Positions 27,001 through 35,603 of a stretch of DNA of 64,000 bases are shown here, in pieces (position 1 is the stretch's first letter; the number at the start of each line of letters is the position of its first letter). Origin of the DNA: JAJDZL01 sp965220665 (GTDB taxonomy: Bacteria > Pseudomonadota > Gammaproteobacteria > Arenicellales > JAJDZL01). The stretch spans positions 248,001-312,000 of the forward strand of contig CBDCQQ010000005.1 of the NCBI GenBank assembly GCA_965220665.1, given 5' to 3'. The notes under the pieces are model-generated. The model did not search any database. It saw only the letters and a list, made by a program, of their open reading frames with translations, and was not told the DNA's origin. The position numbers were made by a program, and so were the translations under genes.

Positions 27001-28086
27001 GATGACGCTGAGCATCGGTACACGATTGGACTCGTATGTATAAAACACGGAATGCCCGAGAAAGAATCCATTTATCTGCAGGGTCCTTACACATCGGAAG
27101 TAAAGTTTGTAGAAGGGATTGCCAACAAAGCGACTGCGTTTCATAGCTCTGATGTACTCAATTGGAACGACAGCGCCTCATTGCCGTTACTTCCAAATGA
27201 AGAATCGCTGGAAGTGTTCGCGCAGTTGCGGAAAGCACCCCGACTTGATCTGAAGGAAGATAGTGCTTGGCGCGCACGTCCGGACAGCGAACTTCATGCT
27301 ACTAACGAAAAACCGCTACTGGATTTTCAAAGTGCGGAGTGTCCCGAAGGCTTCTGGCCTGTTTACAAGGGCGAGTCATTTAACTCATGGAATCCTGACA
27401 CCGGTAAATACTACGCTTGGGCTGATCCAGAATCTGTTTGCGAGCGGTTGCGACGTAAGCGATTACGCGGGGGCAGCAACAGACGAAGCGCTCATTCAGA
27501 ATTCAAAGCAGATCATCTAATTGATTTGAATACTCTGCCATGCTTCGCACCAAGAGTAGCATTTCGAGATGTCGCGAGAGCAACAGATTCCCGAACAGTT
27601 ATCGCCTGTCTCGTGCCGCCTAACGTATTCATTACGAATAAAGGACCATATTTTCTCTGGCCAAGAGGTGATGAGACGGACCAAGCCTATTTACTCGGCA
27701 TTTTGTCTTCAATCCCACTCGACTGGTATGCAAGACGGTTTGTGGAGTTAAACGTTAATTTCTTCATTATCAACCCATTCCCAGTCCCACGCCCTGCACG
27801 TGACAATGTACTCTATCAACGTGTTGTGCAGCTTTCGGGACGCCTTGCATGTCCAGACGAACGCTTTTCATCTTGGGCAGATGCAGTTGGAGTGGAGTAT
27901 GGACCTCTTGAAACAGACAAAAAAGAGGACATGATCCACGAACTGGACGCTGTAGTCGCTCACCTGTATGGACTCAGTAAATCGCAACTTGTCCATATAT
28001 ATGAGACGTTTCACGAAGGCTGGGACTATCAAACGCGGCTTGATAACGTTTTGCGTCACTATCACTCGTGGAATGGAAGAGAGTGA
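24022..28086 (+). CDS. Eco57I-type DNA N6-adenine methylase of a restriction-like system
   Basis: A 1354-residue protein. The SAM-binding motif DIAMGSGH is at 603-610 and the catalytic NPPW at 857-860, giving an adenine methyltransferase of the Eco57I/PglX type. About 580 residues precede the core and include a region rich in Glu and Arg (LAYLWLIFSAEALVPNGSLYEIL and VLFRLLFIAYAEDRDLLPYR), typical of these long methylases. No obvious nuclease motif is seen in it. The C-terminus (LNVNFFIINPFPVPRP) is like a target-recognition domain. The helicase gene starts one base past its stop. A weak promoter (TTGACA at about 23969) may lie upstream. The closest named relatives are BREX PglX and DISARM DrmMI proteins. 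Confidence 0.88.
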   Translation: MKKDTPSTTLSFLPEILPRPWPLDPQYGARPIALFTGNGAMALEVAVAQANRLPNRPTLIRMWRARKTGRSAPLLLVVLHSNGASVIGATGEVPPVYDEMDVGQVERLCREVLSQPDRHSALHLLSQALPTLETALPGITNEGLLALHELEHGVPKRSDWVQAGKKAQVASIKRGDDMLSALGFRVEPLDKLTNLLRSGERSVALAVMLRENETAETGSERFSSLSPISYALKKADDNNLGWVILTQGNRIRLYSTSVDSGVGRRGRTETYIECQPTLLSDEHLAYLWLIFSAEALVPNGSLYEILGESQRFAGDLAVRLRERIYNHVVPELAQGIAAARSIDHTSTEDISLTYEMALTVLFRLLFIAYAEDRDLLPYRFNDAYRTRSLKQKAQELSEFVAQDTPIAAGDFHWQETSVLWQAVAEGNPEWGVPAYDGGLFSTDEAVSKAGAELADITLTNECFETALRHLLVIETPEGVPGPVDFRSLGVREFGTVYEGLLESELAIATSNLIVKEKKKKGQTESVYVPAEKGETPDVAVGEVYLHNRSGVRKSTGSYYTKPFAVDHLLNGSLEPAITDHFARIAELDDTDAAEAFFDFRVADIAMGSGHFLISAIDRIEKRMADHLAERRLPGVHRDLEKLRTVAVRELGELGESTTIEDSQLLRRMIARHCIYGVDLNGLAVQLARLSVWVHTFVPGLPLSFLDHNLVHGNALVGVGTLNEIKERFEELTLSIFQVDVESLLGKAIPPLRRLANINDSSLQDIAVAREAAVEARTAISDTEALCDLITAQSVSENQKVIGFQFDKWKDHEYKDCQVEAVQIARQDLTEFKVLHFPVAFPEVFLRDRQGFDVILGNPPWQEATIEEDAFWARQFPGLRSLPQRAQEVEKKRLRGERSDLVSQYEDELRENQQLRRVLAGGAFPGMGTGDPDLYKAFCWRFWHLTAAEAGRIGVVLPRSALAAKGSEEFRQTVFANAAEVDVTMLLNRAGWVFDDAEHRYTIGLVCIKHGMPEKESIYLQGPYTSEVKFVEGIANKATAFHSSDVLNWNDSASLPLLPNEESLEVFAQLRKAPRLDLKEDSAWRARPDSELHATNEKPLLDFQSAECPEGFWPVYKGESFNSWNPDTGKYYAWADPESVCERLRRKRLRGGSNRRSAHSEFKADHLIDLNTLPCFAPRVAFRDVARATDSRTVIACLVPPNVFITNKGPYFLWPRGDETDQAYLLGILSSIPLDWYARRFVELNVNFFIINPFPVPRPARDNVLYQRVVQLSGRLACPDERFSSWADAVGVEYGPLETDKKEDMIHELDAVVAHLYGLSKSQLVHIYETFHEGWDYQTRLDNVLRHYHSWNGRE

Positions 28087-28087
28087 A

Positions 28088-31000
28088 ATGCGCCATCTTT
28101 CCTTTATCGATAATCGCAGCGGTAACACACTTGCGCAGGCATTGAATTCAGCGTTGGGAATGCCCGAACAACAACTCGGGGAATTGATCGAGAGACCTGA
28201 TCAGGTAAGTATCGCCAGCGCATTTTTCAGTCCGACGGGATTCGCTCATATCGCTGATCACTTGAAAGATATCCAAGATGTCCGCCTTTTACTGGGAACT
28301 GATCTGACAATAGGTGCTCCGGAAATTCATAAACGTCTTGATGAAACTTCCGCGAACTATGAACGCCGACGAATCGAGACAGGCTTAAATCGTCTAACAA
28401 AAAGTCTGGAGCGGGAGCGCGATCATCTGCCGTTCAATCGCACTAACGGGGCAGCATTGGCTAAGCTGATTTCTGCACTTCGAGCCGGCAATTTGGAGGT
28501 GCGGCGTTACGAAAAAGCTTTTCTCCACGCTAAAGCGTATATCTTCACCAATTTGGATGCCTCCGATCGTAAACCACAAGGAATCATTGTCGGTTCGTCG
28601 AATCTGACGGGTGCTGGACTTACGCAGAACCTGGAACTGAATCTTGGACATTTCGATGATCCTATCGCCCAGGAAGCAAGACAGTGGTTCGACGAACTCT
28701 GGGAAGAAAGCGTGGACTACGATTTGGCGGAACTTTTTGAGGTGGTGATTCAGCCGCGTCAGCCTTGGGATATTTTTCTTCGAGTGTTGTGGCAGCTGTA
28801 CGGCGACGAAGTCACAGAGGACGTAAAAGCGGAAGGTAATCTCCCGTTGACGAGTTTCCAAAAACATGGCGTCGCTCGAGCGTTGCGGTTAATTCGCGAG
28901 ACTGGCGGTGTAATTGTTGCCGATGAAGTAGGGCTTGGCAAAACATTCATTGCCGGTGAAATTCTTCAAATCTATCTTGAACGGCGACAACGCGCACTAC
29001 TCATTTGTCCAGCATCTCTTCGTGATAGCACATGGAGCCAATTTCTCACCCACTATCAGCTTTTTATTGAATGCTTATCCTTTGAACAATTGGCGAATGA
29101 CAAACAGCTAAAGGACAACCTGCGACCAAATGCTGACCAGCAGCATCTGAATCGTCCGCTCAACGAATATCAGCTTGTCATTGTCGATGAAGCGCACAAT
29201 TATCGAAACCCGGACGCACCGACTCGCGCTGCCGCACTGCGAAGTCTTCTTTTTGGGAAAAGGCGCGATCTGCTTCTACTGACCGCGACTCCGGTAAACA
29301 ACTCCCTTTGGGACCTCTACCATTTGTTGAGGTTTTTCCTCCGACAGGATGCGCATTTTGCCGATCGGGGAATTCTCTCAATTCGACAGGTTTTCAAAGA
29401 GGCCATGCGCGAAGACCCGTCCGAACTGAATCCTGATCATCTTTTTCCCATCATTGACGCCACAACAGTAAAGCGTACTCGACAGTTCGTAAAAAAGCAC
29501 TACGCTGGAGATAGCATACCTGGTCCTGACGGACGTTTGCAACCGATAGTATTTCCAAAGCCTAAAGCCATAAGTCTCAGGTATGAATTGGAAGATCGAC
29601 TGCCTGGATTTTTTGACCGCTTGGAAGCCGCCCTTGACCCCGAAAGAGAAAACGCTCTGCAGTTTGCGCGCTATACGCCCGACCGCTATCGCCGCAGCGA
29701 TGCGGAATCAGAAGAGATTATTTATACCGGCGCGATGATTGGACTATTGCGGTCAGGTCTTCTGAAACGATTTGAATCCTCAGCATTTGCTTTCTATAAG
29801 ACCGTTAACAAAATGGCGGAAGAGCATGACCTGTTTCTTGAAGCCCTGGACTCCGGATATGTAGTAAATACAGCCTTCCTGAAAGAAGTTTCCGCTGATG
29901 ATGAAACAGTATTCGAAGACTTGCTGACAGAAACACAAAATAGAAATGAGTCATCTCTTTACCATGTAAATCAATTGCGTTCAGTTGTTGAAAGCGACCG
30001 TGATTTGCTGAGAGGGCTTGCTGATGAGGCACGATTGATTACCCCGGCTCAAGATAGCAAACTCAAAATACTATCAGACGCTCTGGCAGAGATAGCTCAG
30101 CAAGCGGTGAGCGAAGCGATCGATGCAACTGACGAAGCGCAGAGACGAAAAGTAATAATATTCTCTTACTTTGAAGACACCGTACGATGGATCCTAGATT
30201 TTCTCAATAACGAAATTACCGAACGACCTGAACTCGCACCTTACCGGAACCGCATGGTTGTCGTGAGCGGTTCAGGGGACCTCTCAGAGGATTCGCGCAC
30301 TAAAGCGGTTCAGGGGTTTGCGCCAGTATCAATGGAGGCGCCCATTGGTCATGATGACGATCTATATGACCTTATGATTGCCACTGATGTGTTAGCTGAA
30401 GGTGTGAATCTTCAACAGTGTCGTCATATCATCAATTTTGATATGCCATGGAATCCAATGCGATTGGTACAAAGACATGGTCGTATTGATCGAATCGGCA
30501 GCCCCCATAATCGAGTGTTCATGCGCACTATCTTCCCGGTCGACCGCCTGGATGATCTTCTGAATCTGGAACAGCGGATTCTCGGTAAGCTGGCACAGGC
30601 TGCGGCAAGTATCGGTGTTGCAGCTCCAATTGAGGGGGCTGCACATGGGACCCAGGTGTTCACGGAAGCGCGCGAACAGATTGAGAAATTGATAAAGGAA
30701 GATGCATCGCTCTATGAACGTGGTGGAACTGCTGGAGCTGCTCAGACAGGTGAAGAGTATCGACAGACACTGCGTAAAGCAATGGAGCAAGATGAACATT
30801 TTCTACCACGGCTACCTTGGAAGATCGGATCAGGCATGATCAAGGGAAAACGCTCAGGAGTATTCTTCTGTGCGGTGGTAGGTTCAGGCACAAGCCATGA
30901 ACGAACGTATCTGCGCTTTATTCCAGCGGATAGTGATTGGCAGCCGATTTCTGATGACAATGAAATAGAGCACGAGCTGGGGACTTGCTTACGTTTGATC

Positions 31001-31471
31001 GAATGCGAGGAAAGCTCAGAGCTTTGGTACCCGGAAATGCTAAGCACAAAGGTCTATGATTTTTGGGAAGTTGCACGGAACAATATCTGGCTCTCATGGA
31101 TGCATGAAACGGACCCCGCAAATTTGCAACCACAGGTACGCCCCCTCAATCATCGTGTGGCGGAATTCATCCGCAATCAAACTTTATCTAACACGGCGGC
31201 CGACCGTATACATAAAGCACTTGATATTTTGGAATCCCCTTGGCCAAGACGTGAAGAAATAATGTTGCGTGATTGGTTCAAATCCGAAGAGCTCCATCAA
31301 GCTGAACTTGCAAAATTTTTAGTTGACCGAATTATTGACACCGGTATTGAATCAATACCTGAGCCACCGGTGCTTCCTCCAATCAACGAAGAGGATGTAG
31401 AGCTATTGTGTTGGATAGGTATCGAATCGGAAAATATTGAGTCCCTTTCAAATGGTGGGTGCGTTTTGTGA
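28088..31471 (+). CDS. PLD-nuclease/SNF2-type helicase fusion, partner of the methylase
   Basis: Starting at the ATG at 28088, one base after the methylase TGA, the protein has 1127 residues. A phospholipase-D-like nuclease domain covers about 20-240: HAK at 147-149 and GSSNLTGAG from 169, the H-x-K and G-S-S-N parts of the HKD motif. An SF2 helicase follows: DEVGLGKT at 279-286, VDEAHN at 366-371, LLTATPVNN near 397, and motif VI QRHGRIDRIGS near 800. A helical C-terminal part is unassigned. Fused PLD-helicases of this kind pair with adenine methylases in several defence loci. The pairing is seen; restriction of phage DNA is inferred. Confidence 0.87.
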   Translation: MRHLSFIDNRSGNTLAQALNSALGMPEQQLGELIERPDQVSIASAFFSPTGFAHIADHLKDIQDVRLLLGTDLTIGAPEIHKRLDETSANYERRRIETGLNRLTKSLERERDHLPFNRTNGAALAKLISALRAGNLEVRRYEKAFLHAKAYIFTNLDASDRKPQGIIVGSSNLTGAGLTQNLELNLGHFDDPIAQEARQWFDELWEESVDYDLAELFEVVIQPRQPWDIFLRVLWQLYGDEVTEDVKAEGNLPLTSFQKHGVARALRLIRETGGVIVADEVGLGKTFIAGEILQIYLERRQRALLICPASLRDSTWSQFLTHYQLFIECLSFEQLANDKQLKDNLRPNADQQHLNRPLNEYQLVIVDEAHNYRNPDAPTRAAALRSLLFGKRRDLLLLTATPVNNSLWDLYHLLRFFLRQDAHFADRGILSIRQVFKEAMREDPSELNPDHLFPIIDATTVKRTRQFVKKHYAGDSIPGPDGRLQPIVFPKPKAISLRYELEDRLPGFFDRLEAALDPERENALQFARYTPDRYRRSDAESEEIIYTGAMIGLLRSGLLKRFESSAFAFYKTVNKMAEEHDLFLEALDSGYVVNTAFLKEVSADDETVFEDLLTETQNRNESSLYHVNQLRSVVESDRDLLRGLADEARLITPAQDSKLKILSDALAEIAQQAVSEAIDATDEAQRRKVIIFSYFEDTVRWILDFLNNEITERPELAPYRNRMVVVSGSGDLSEDSRTKAVQGFAPVSMEAPIGHDDDLYDLMIATDVLAEGVNLQQCRHIINFDMPWNPMRLVQRHGRIDRIGSPHNRVFMRTIFPVDRLDDLLNLEQRILGKLAQAAASIGVAAPIEGAAHGTQVFTEAREQIEKLIKEDASLYERGGTAGAAQTGEEYRQTLRKAMEQDEHFLPRLPWKIGSGMIKGKRSGVFFCAVVGSGTSHERTYLRFIPADSDWQPISDDNEIEHELGTCLRLIECEESSELWYPEMLSTKVYDFWEVARNNIWLSWMHETDPANLQPQVRPLNHRVAEFIRNQTLSNTAADRIHKALDILESPWPRREEIMLRDWFKSEELHQAELAKFLVDRIIDTGIESIPEPPVLPPINEEDVELLCWIGIESENIESLSNGGCVL

Positions 31472-31492
31472 TACCTTTCCGTCGTCTCCGGA

Positions 31493-33070
31493 TTAGTCGT
31501 ATGGCTTCACCAGCATTTGCTCAAGATTTCGTGACGTTTCACTGAACACCATTGCCATCAGGTGCATCTTTTGTCCGCGGCGCCGATACTTGTCTGCATA
31601 ACCCTGTTCAAGAATCTGCCTGATGGCTCCTTCGGCAGCCGCAACAGGATCATTCCCACCCCTTAACATCTTGCACTCAATGACAAATACCTGTTTGTTG
31701 TGAATGAAAACGATATCCGAACGGCCCCTGCTTGATGACTCCTCGGCCCTGAGCTCACCGCCGGAGAAACGAAGACACATGAATATGATCGATGCATACC
31801 ACCCCTCATAGCGCGCCATCTTGCTGTTCGTCTGCCATTCATTCGGTATGTCTGAGAATATCACTTTGAGCATCTTTTCCGTTTCATCGAAATCATTCGC
31901 CACCAGTGGCTGCCACAACTCCTCGACCTGCTCAGGTACATTGTTGCCCGGACCCCAAAGATAACTCAAGTAATCGTCGTTGATACACATCTGCACCTCG
32001 TAATTCGGATAGTACAGATGGTATTTGAAACCACCGATTGCGCGCTTTTCCTTCCCGGTGATAGTCAGATAGCCGGTCTGGAACATCAATGCCTCGGCAC
32101 TGATGTCATCCACATCGAATTTTGACAGCATTTTTGAATCGACACTCAGATTCTCCACATCCAGTGGCGTAAACTGCCGTTGCATCATCACTTGGTACAG
32201 TAGATTAGACTGGCTGGTCACAAACCAGTGTGAGTCGAAGATTTGCGTATCGAATAACGACAGAATGTCATAGGGATTGTAGAGTTTCTCGTCACCAAGC
32301 CAGTTGTAGCCGTTGTACCATTCGCGAATCTTATCCCGGTCAAATCCCTCAAGCTCAGGCGCAAACACGGCATCCAGGTCGGCATCGGTATACCCACAAA
32401 TCGCAGCATATCTTGAGTCAATGCTGATGTCTCTCAAATTATTGAGTCCTGAGAACAGACTAACCCTGCTGAACATGCTGATGCCAGTCACAAAGACAAA
32501 GCGAACATGCTTTGCACTGGTTTTGATCACACCATAAAATCCGCGCAGGTAATCCCGGTTCTCTCTTGCCAAATCCGGCTTGTCAAGCACATCAAGAATC
32601 GGCTTGTCATACTCATCCACCAGCACCACCACCTGTTCTCCCGTTTTTTGGTGTAATTCCTCCAGCAAACGTCGTAATCGGTCTGGTGCGTTTTCCGACT
32701 CGGAAGCTGCATCAAGCTTCACACCATGGTACTTTTCAATGGAATGAAGCTGGGATATGAGGTTAGATGCCAAAAACCCAGATTCATTGAACAGCCCTGA
32801 GAAATTAAGTCGCACGACAGGATTCTTCACCGACCAGTCCCAATGATCATAGATGTCAAGCCCCTTGAATAAGGACTCGTTGCTTTCGAAGAGGTTTTCC
32901 AGCGTACTGATCAGCATGCTCTTGCCAAAGCGGCGTGGGCGAGACAAGAAATAGTGTTCACCCTGATCGATCAGCTGCCTTAGGTGCGGTGTCTTGTCAA
33001 CGTAATAACAGCCTCTTTCCCGGGCTTTCTTAAAATCCTCAATACCAAGTGGATTTCTAAGTCGATTCAT
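31493..33070 (-). CDS. AAA-ATPase-like protein with PD-(D/E)XK nuclease (DUF1703 type)
   Basis: A 525-residue protein. Its N-terminus, GIEDFKKARERGCYYVDKT followed by FLSRPRRFGKSM, is the AAA-ATPase-like signature with a degenerate P-loop. VVLVDEYDKPI near residue 147 serves as Walker B. The C-terminal nuclease-like region has RSDIVF, then FVIECKMLRGG with the E-x-K pair. Such proteins are common in accessory islands, and their function is not established. It converges on the helicase gene, leaving 21 bp between the stops, and marks the right edge of the defence-like cluster. Confidence 0.85.
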   Translation of the reverse strand: MNRLRNPLGIEDFKKARERGCYYVDKTPHLRQLIDQGEHYFLSRPRRFGKSMLISTLENLFESNESLFKGLDIYDHWDWSVKNPVVRLNFSGLFNESGFLASNLISQLHSIEKYHGVKLDAASESENAPDRLRRLLEELHQKTGEQVVVLVDEYDKPILDVLDKPDLARENRDYLRGFYGVIKTSAKHVRFVFVTGISMFSRVSLFSGLNNLRDISIDSRYAAICGYTDADLDAVFAPELEGFDRDKIREWYNGYNWLGDEKLYNPYDILSLFDTQIFDSHWFVTSQSNLLYQVMMQRQFTPLDVENLSVDSKMLSKFDVDDISAEALMFQTGYLTITGKEKRAIGGFKYHLYYPNYEVQMCINDDYLSYLWGPGNNVPEQVEELWQPLVANDFDETEKMLKVIFSDIPNEWQTNSKMARYEGWYASIIFMCLRFSGGELRAEESSSRGRSDIVFIHNKQVFVIECKMLRGGNDPVAAAEGAIRQILEQGYADKYRRRGQKMHLMAMVFSETSRNLEQMLVKPYD

Positions 33071-33471
33071 CGGTGGATTTCAGGGAGGAATTAATTCAAT
33101 GATTGTACTATACCCAAATTGAAAGAAGCCGCTGCGCGGCAGAGTGTTGAATGCAATTCAGTGGTTGAAATGTAGCCATAAATAATTGCCGGACAGCAGT
33201 CAATGTGGTTGCTTCACATACTCGATTACGCAGCAGCCGCATTTCAAATTCAACTGTTTTTCGATCATAAGGACCATCAACAAATAAAATATCGTTGGGA
33301 ATTTCATCACCACAAACATTTCGAAATTTAACGGGTTCCGTTAGGTGGTGAAATTGGTAACAATTTGACCGAAGATGGCCAGATTAACTCAAATCGGGTT
33401 AATTGTTTGAAACAATTCAGTTTCTCACGATTTTTCCCAAAATCTACAAACATTATTTTCAATTCAACAGT
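33071..33471. other. intergenic region between the DUF1703 gene and rph
   Basis: Divergent promoters are expected here. A short perfect hairpin, GCCGC-TGC-GCGGC, lies at about 33129-33141 near the DUF1703 start. A frame running into rph starts at 33403 but has no support. Nothing else was recognised. Confidence 0.4.
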
Positions 33472-34191
33472 ATGACACGTAAAAATGGGCGAAGCCAGGA
33501 CGAATTGCGTCCTGCTCAAATCACTCGAAACTATACCAAGAACGCACTCGGATCAGTGTTGATGGAAGCTGGTGATACCATCGTTTTGTGCACAGCCAGT
33601 TCTGATGACCGTGTTCCCTTTCATCTTCGAGGTAAAAATCAAGGTTGGATTACAGGTGAATACAGCATGTTGCCCGGCTCAACTCAGACTCGAAGCTCTC
33701 GAGAAGCTGCCCGCGGACGGCAAGGTGGCCGCACACTCGAAATTCAGCGACTGATCGGCAGAAGTCTTCGGTCCTGCATTGCACTCGACCAGCTAGGCGA
33801 GCGGACCATAACGGTTGACTGCGATGTATTGCAGGCAGACGGTGGCACCCGCTGCGCTTCGATCACAGGTGGTTATGTGGCGCTTATCGATGCCATCAAT
33901 CAATTGATGGTACAAGGTGAAATCAAGCACAACCCTGTGCTTCATCAGGTTGCAGCGGTATCAGTCGGCATTGTCGATAATGAAATCTGTCTGGATATCG
34001 ATTACAGCGAAGATCAGTTCGCCCAGACAGACATGAATTTTGTGATGACAAACCATGGAGAGATTGTCGAAGTTCAGGGTACTGCAGAAGGAAAAGTCTT
34101 TACGCTGGATCAATTGAATGAAATGGCCAATATTGCCCAGTCTGGCGTTTTGCAACTTACCGAACTGCAAAAACAGGCACTCTCAGCGTGA
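33472..34191 (+). CDS. rph: ribonuclease PH
   Basis: Phosphorolytic 3'-to-5' exoribonuclease that trims tRNA 3' ends. With the ATG at 33472 (MTRKNGRSQDELRP) it has 239 residues, the family length; the longer frame to 33403 adds an AT-rich leader without homology. RPAQI near 15, the phosphate-site arginines in SREAARGRQGGRTLEIQRLIGRSLR, and DCDVLQADGGTR with the catalytic acidic residues are intact. The TGA stop overlaps the GTG start of rdgB. Confidence 0.96.
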   Translation: MTRKNGRSQDELRPAQITRNYTKNALGSVLMEAGDTIVLCTASSDDRVPFHLRGKNQGWITGEYSMLPGSTQTRSSREAARGRQGGRTLEIQRLIGRSLRSCIALDQLGERTITVDCDVLQADGGTRCASITGGYVALIDAINQLMVQGEIKHNPVLHQVAAVSVGIVDNEICLDIDYSEDQFAQTDMNFVMTNHGEIVEVQGTAEGKVFTLDQLNEMANIAQSGVLQLTELQKQALSA

Positions 34192-34802
34192 AAAAGAGAA
34201 TTGTCCTCGCCAGCGACAACCCTGGCAAGATTGATGAAATCAGCCGAATGCTGGCAGCCTCATCAATTGAAATCATTGCCCAATCGGAATTTAACATCGG
34301 CTCAGCAGTCGAAGACAAACCAACTTTTATTGAAAATGCCCTGATTAAAGCCCGTCATGCGACCGCAAACTGCGGGCTGCCTGCCATCGCTGATGATTCA
34401 GGATTGGAGGTGGATGTTCTTGGCGGCGAGCCCGGGGTGATCTCTTCTCGGTATTCTGATCCGGATGCAAACGACAAAAAGAACATTGAGAAACTTCTGG
34501 GCAAACTGGAGGGAGTCGAGGGAACGGACCGCAGCTGTCGGTTTCGCTGCACAATGGTGTACCTTCGGCATGAATTCGACCCTGCCCCTGTCATTGCTCA
34601 AGGTACGTTGGATGGTGTGATTCATCACAGGGTACAAGGCTCTTTTGGGTTTGGTTATGACCCAGTGGTTTGGCTGCCGGATAAGCAGTGCACACTGGCA
34701 GATTTGCCACCTGAAGAGAAAAACGAAATCAGCCATCGGGGAAATGCTTTGCGTAATCTGGTTGAAAAACTCATGCATTTGGTGGAGACCGATGTCACAT
34801 AG
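34188..34802 (+). CDS. rdgB: XTP/dITP diphosphatase (non-canonical purine NTP pyrophosphatase)
   Basis: House-cleaning enzyme of 204 residues that removes ITP and XTP. The start is GTG at 34188, overlapping the rph stop, which indicates coupling. The N-terminal LASDNPGKIDEI nucleotide motif, ADDSGLEVDVLGGEPGVISSRYS metal site and SFGFGYDPVVWLPD segment are typical. rph-rdgB order is common in proteobacteria. Confidence 0.95.
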   Translation: MKKRIVLASDNPGKIDEISRMLAASSIEIIAQSEFNIGSAVEDKPTFIENALIKARHATANCGLPAIADDSGLEVDVLGGEPGVISSRYSDPDANDKKNIEKLLGKLEGVEGTDRSCRFRCTMVYLRHEFDPAPVIAQGTLDGVIHHRVQGSFGFGYDPVVWLPDKQCTLADLPPEEKNEISHRGNALRNLVEKLMHLVETDVT

Positions 34803-35538
34803 ACTCGTACTTCTGCGACACGGACAAAGTCAGTGGAATCTGGAAAACCGATTCACCGGCTGGGTTGATGTCGATCTTTCCCAACTTGGCATTGAGGAAG
34901 CGCGATCAGCGGGTAAAGCACTGGCTGAAGGTGGATATCAATTTGATATTGCGCTGACTTCTTTACTTAAACGATCCATTCATACCTTATGGATTGCGTT
35001 GCACGAACTTGACCAGGTTTGGATTCCAGTTGAGAAACACTGGCATCTCAATGAACGACACTATGGTGCACTTCAAGGACTGAACAAGAGCGAAATGACG
35101 CAGCTGCACGGCGAAGAACAGGTTCTGCGCTGGCGACGCGGGTACGAAGTTCGACCACCCGAGATGGAATTGTCCGATCAGGAATGCTTGCGAGCAGATG
35201 CCAGGTATCAGGCACTGGACAAACTTCCAGCAACCGAATCCTTAGCAGATACATTCAAAAGAGTGACTTGCTATTGGGAGTCATCAGTGCGGCCTTTGAT
35301 TCTCAGCGGCAAGCGGGTTTTCATCGTTGCTCACGGCAATAGTTTGAGAGCCCTGGTCAAGTATCTGGATGATGTGTCAGATGAGGACATTACGTCGTTG
35401 AACATCCCAACCGGTATCCCGCTCGTTTATAGGCTGGATGGTAATTTGAAGCCCGTTGAACACTTCTACCTGGCAAGTCAGGACGCGCTCGATAAAGCGG
35501 TGTCAGAAGTAAAGAACCAGGCTGCTGCAAACGGCTGA
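34792..35538 (+). CDS. gpmA: 2,3-bisphosphoglycerate-dependent phosphoglycerate mutase
   Basis: Glycolytic interconversion of 3- and 2-phosphoglycerate. From the ATG at 34792 the protein has 248 residues. The phosphohistidine is His10 in LRHGQSQWNLENRFTGWVD; the second histidine is in AHGNSLRALVKYLDD; ERHYGALQGLNK and NIPTGIPLVYRL are also diagnostic. Compared with E. coli GpmA a few residues are missing around the segment after PPEMELSDQE. It overlaps rdgB by 11 bases. Confidence 0.95.
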   Translation: MSHRLVLLRHGQSQWNLENRFTGWVDVDLSQLGIEEARSAGKALAEGGYQFDIALTSLLKRSIHTLWIALHELDQVWIPVEKHWHLNERHYGALQGLNKSEMTQLHGEEQVLRWRRGYEVRPPEMELSDQECLRADARYQALDKLPATESLADTFKRVTCYWESSVRPLILSGKRVFIVAHGNSLRALVKYLDDVSDEDITSLNIPTGIPLVYRLDGNLKPVEHFYLASQDALDKAVSEVKNQAAANG

Positions 35539-35603
35539 TTTCAAATTGGCGGCAAGGCTGGCAACCGCGACTCTTTCATCCATTCAGTTTCTGAGTACGA
35601 CGC

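Noticed and set aside
33129..33141. Terminator at GCCGC-TGC-GCGGC
   Set aside because: The stem is only 5 bp, has no T-run on either strand, and lies at the 5' side of the DUF1703 gene.
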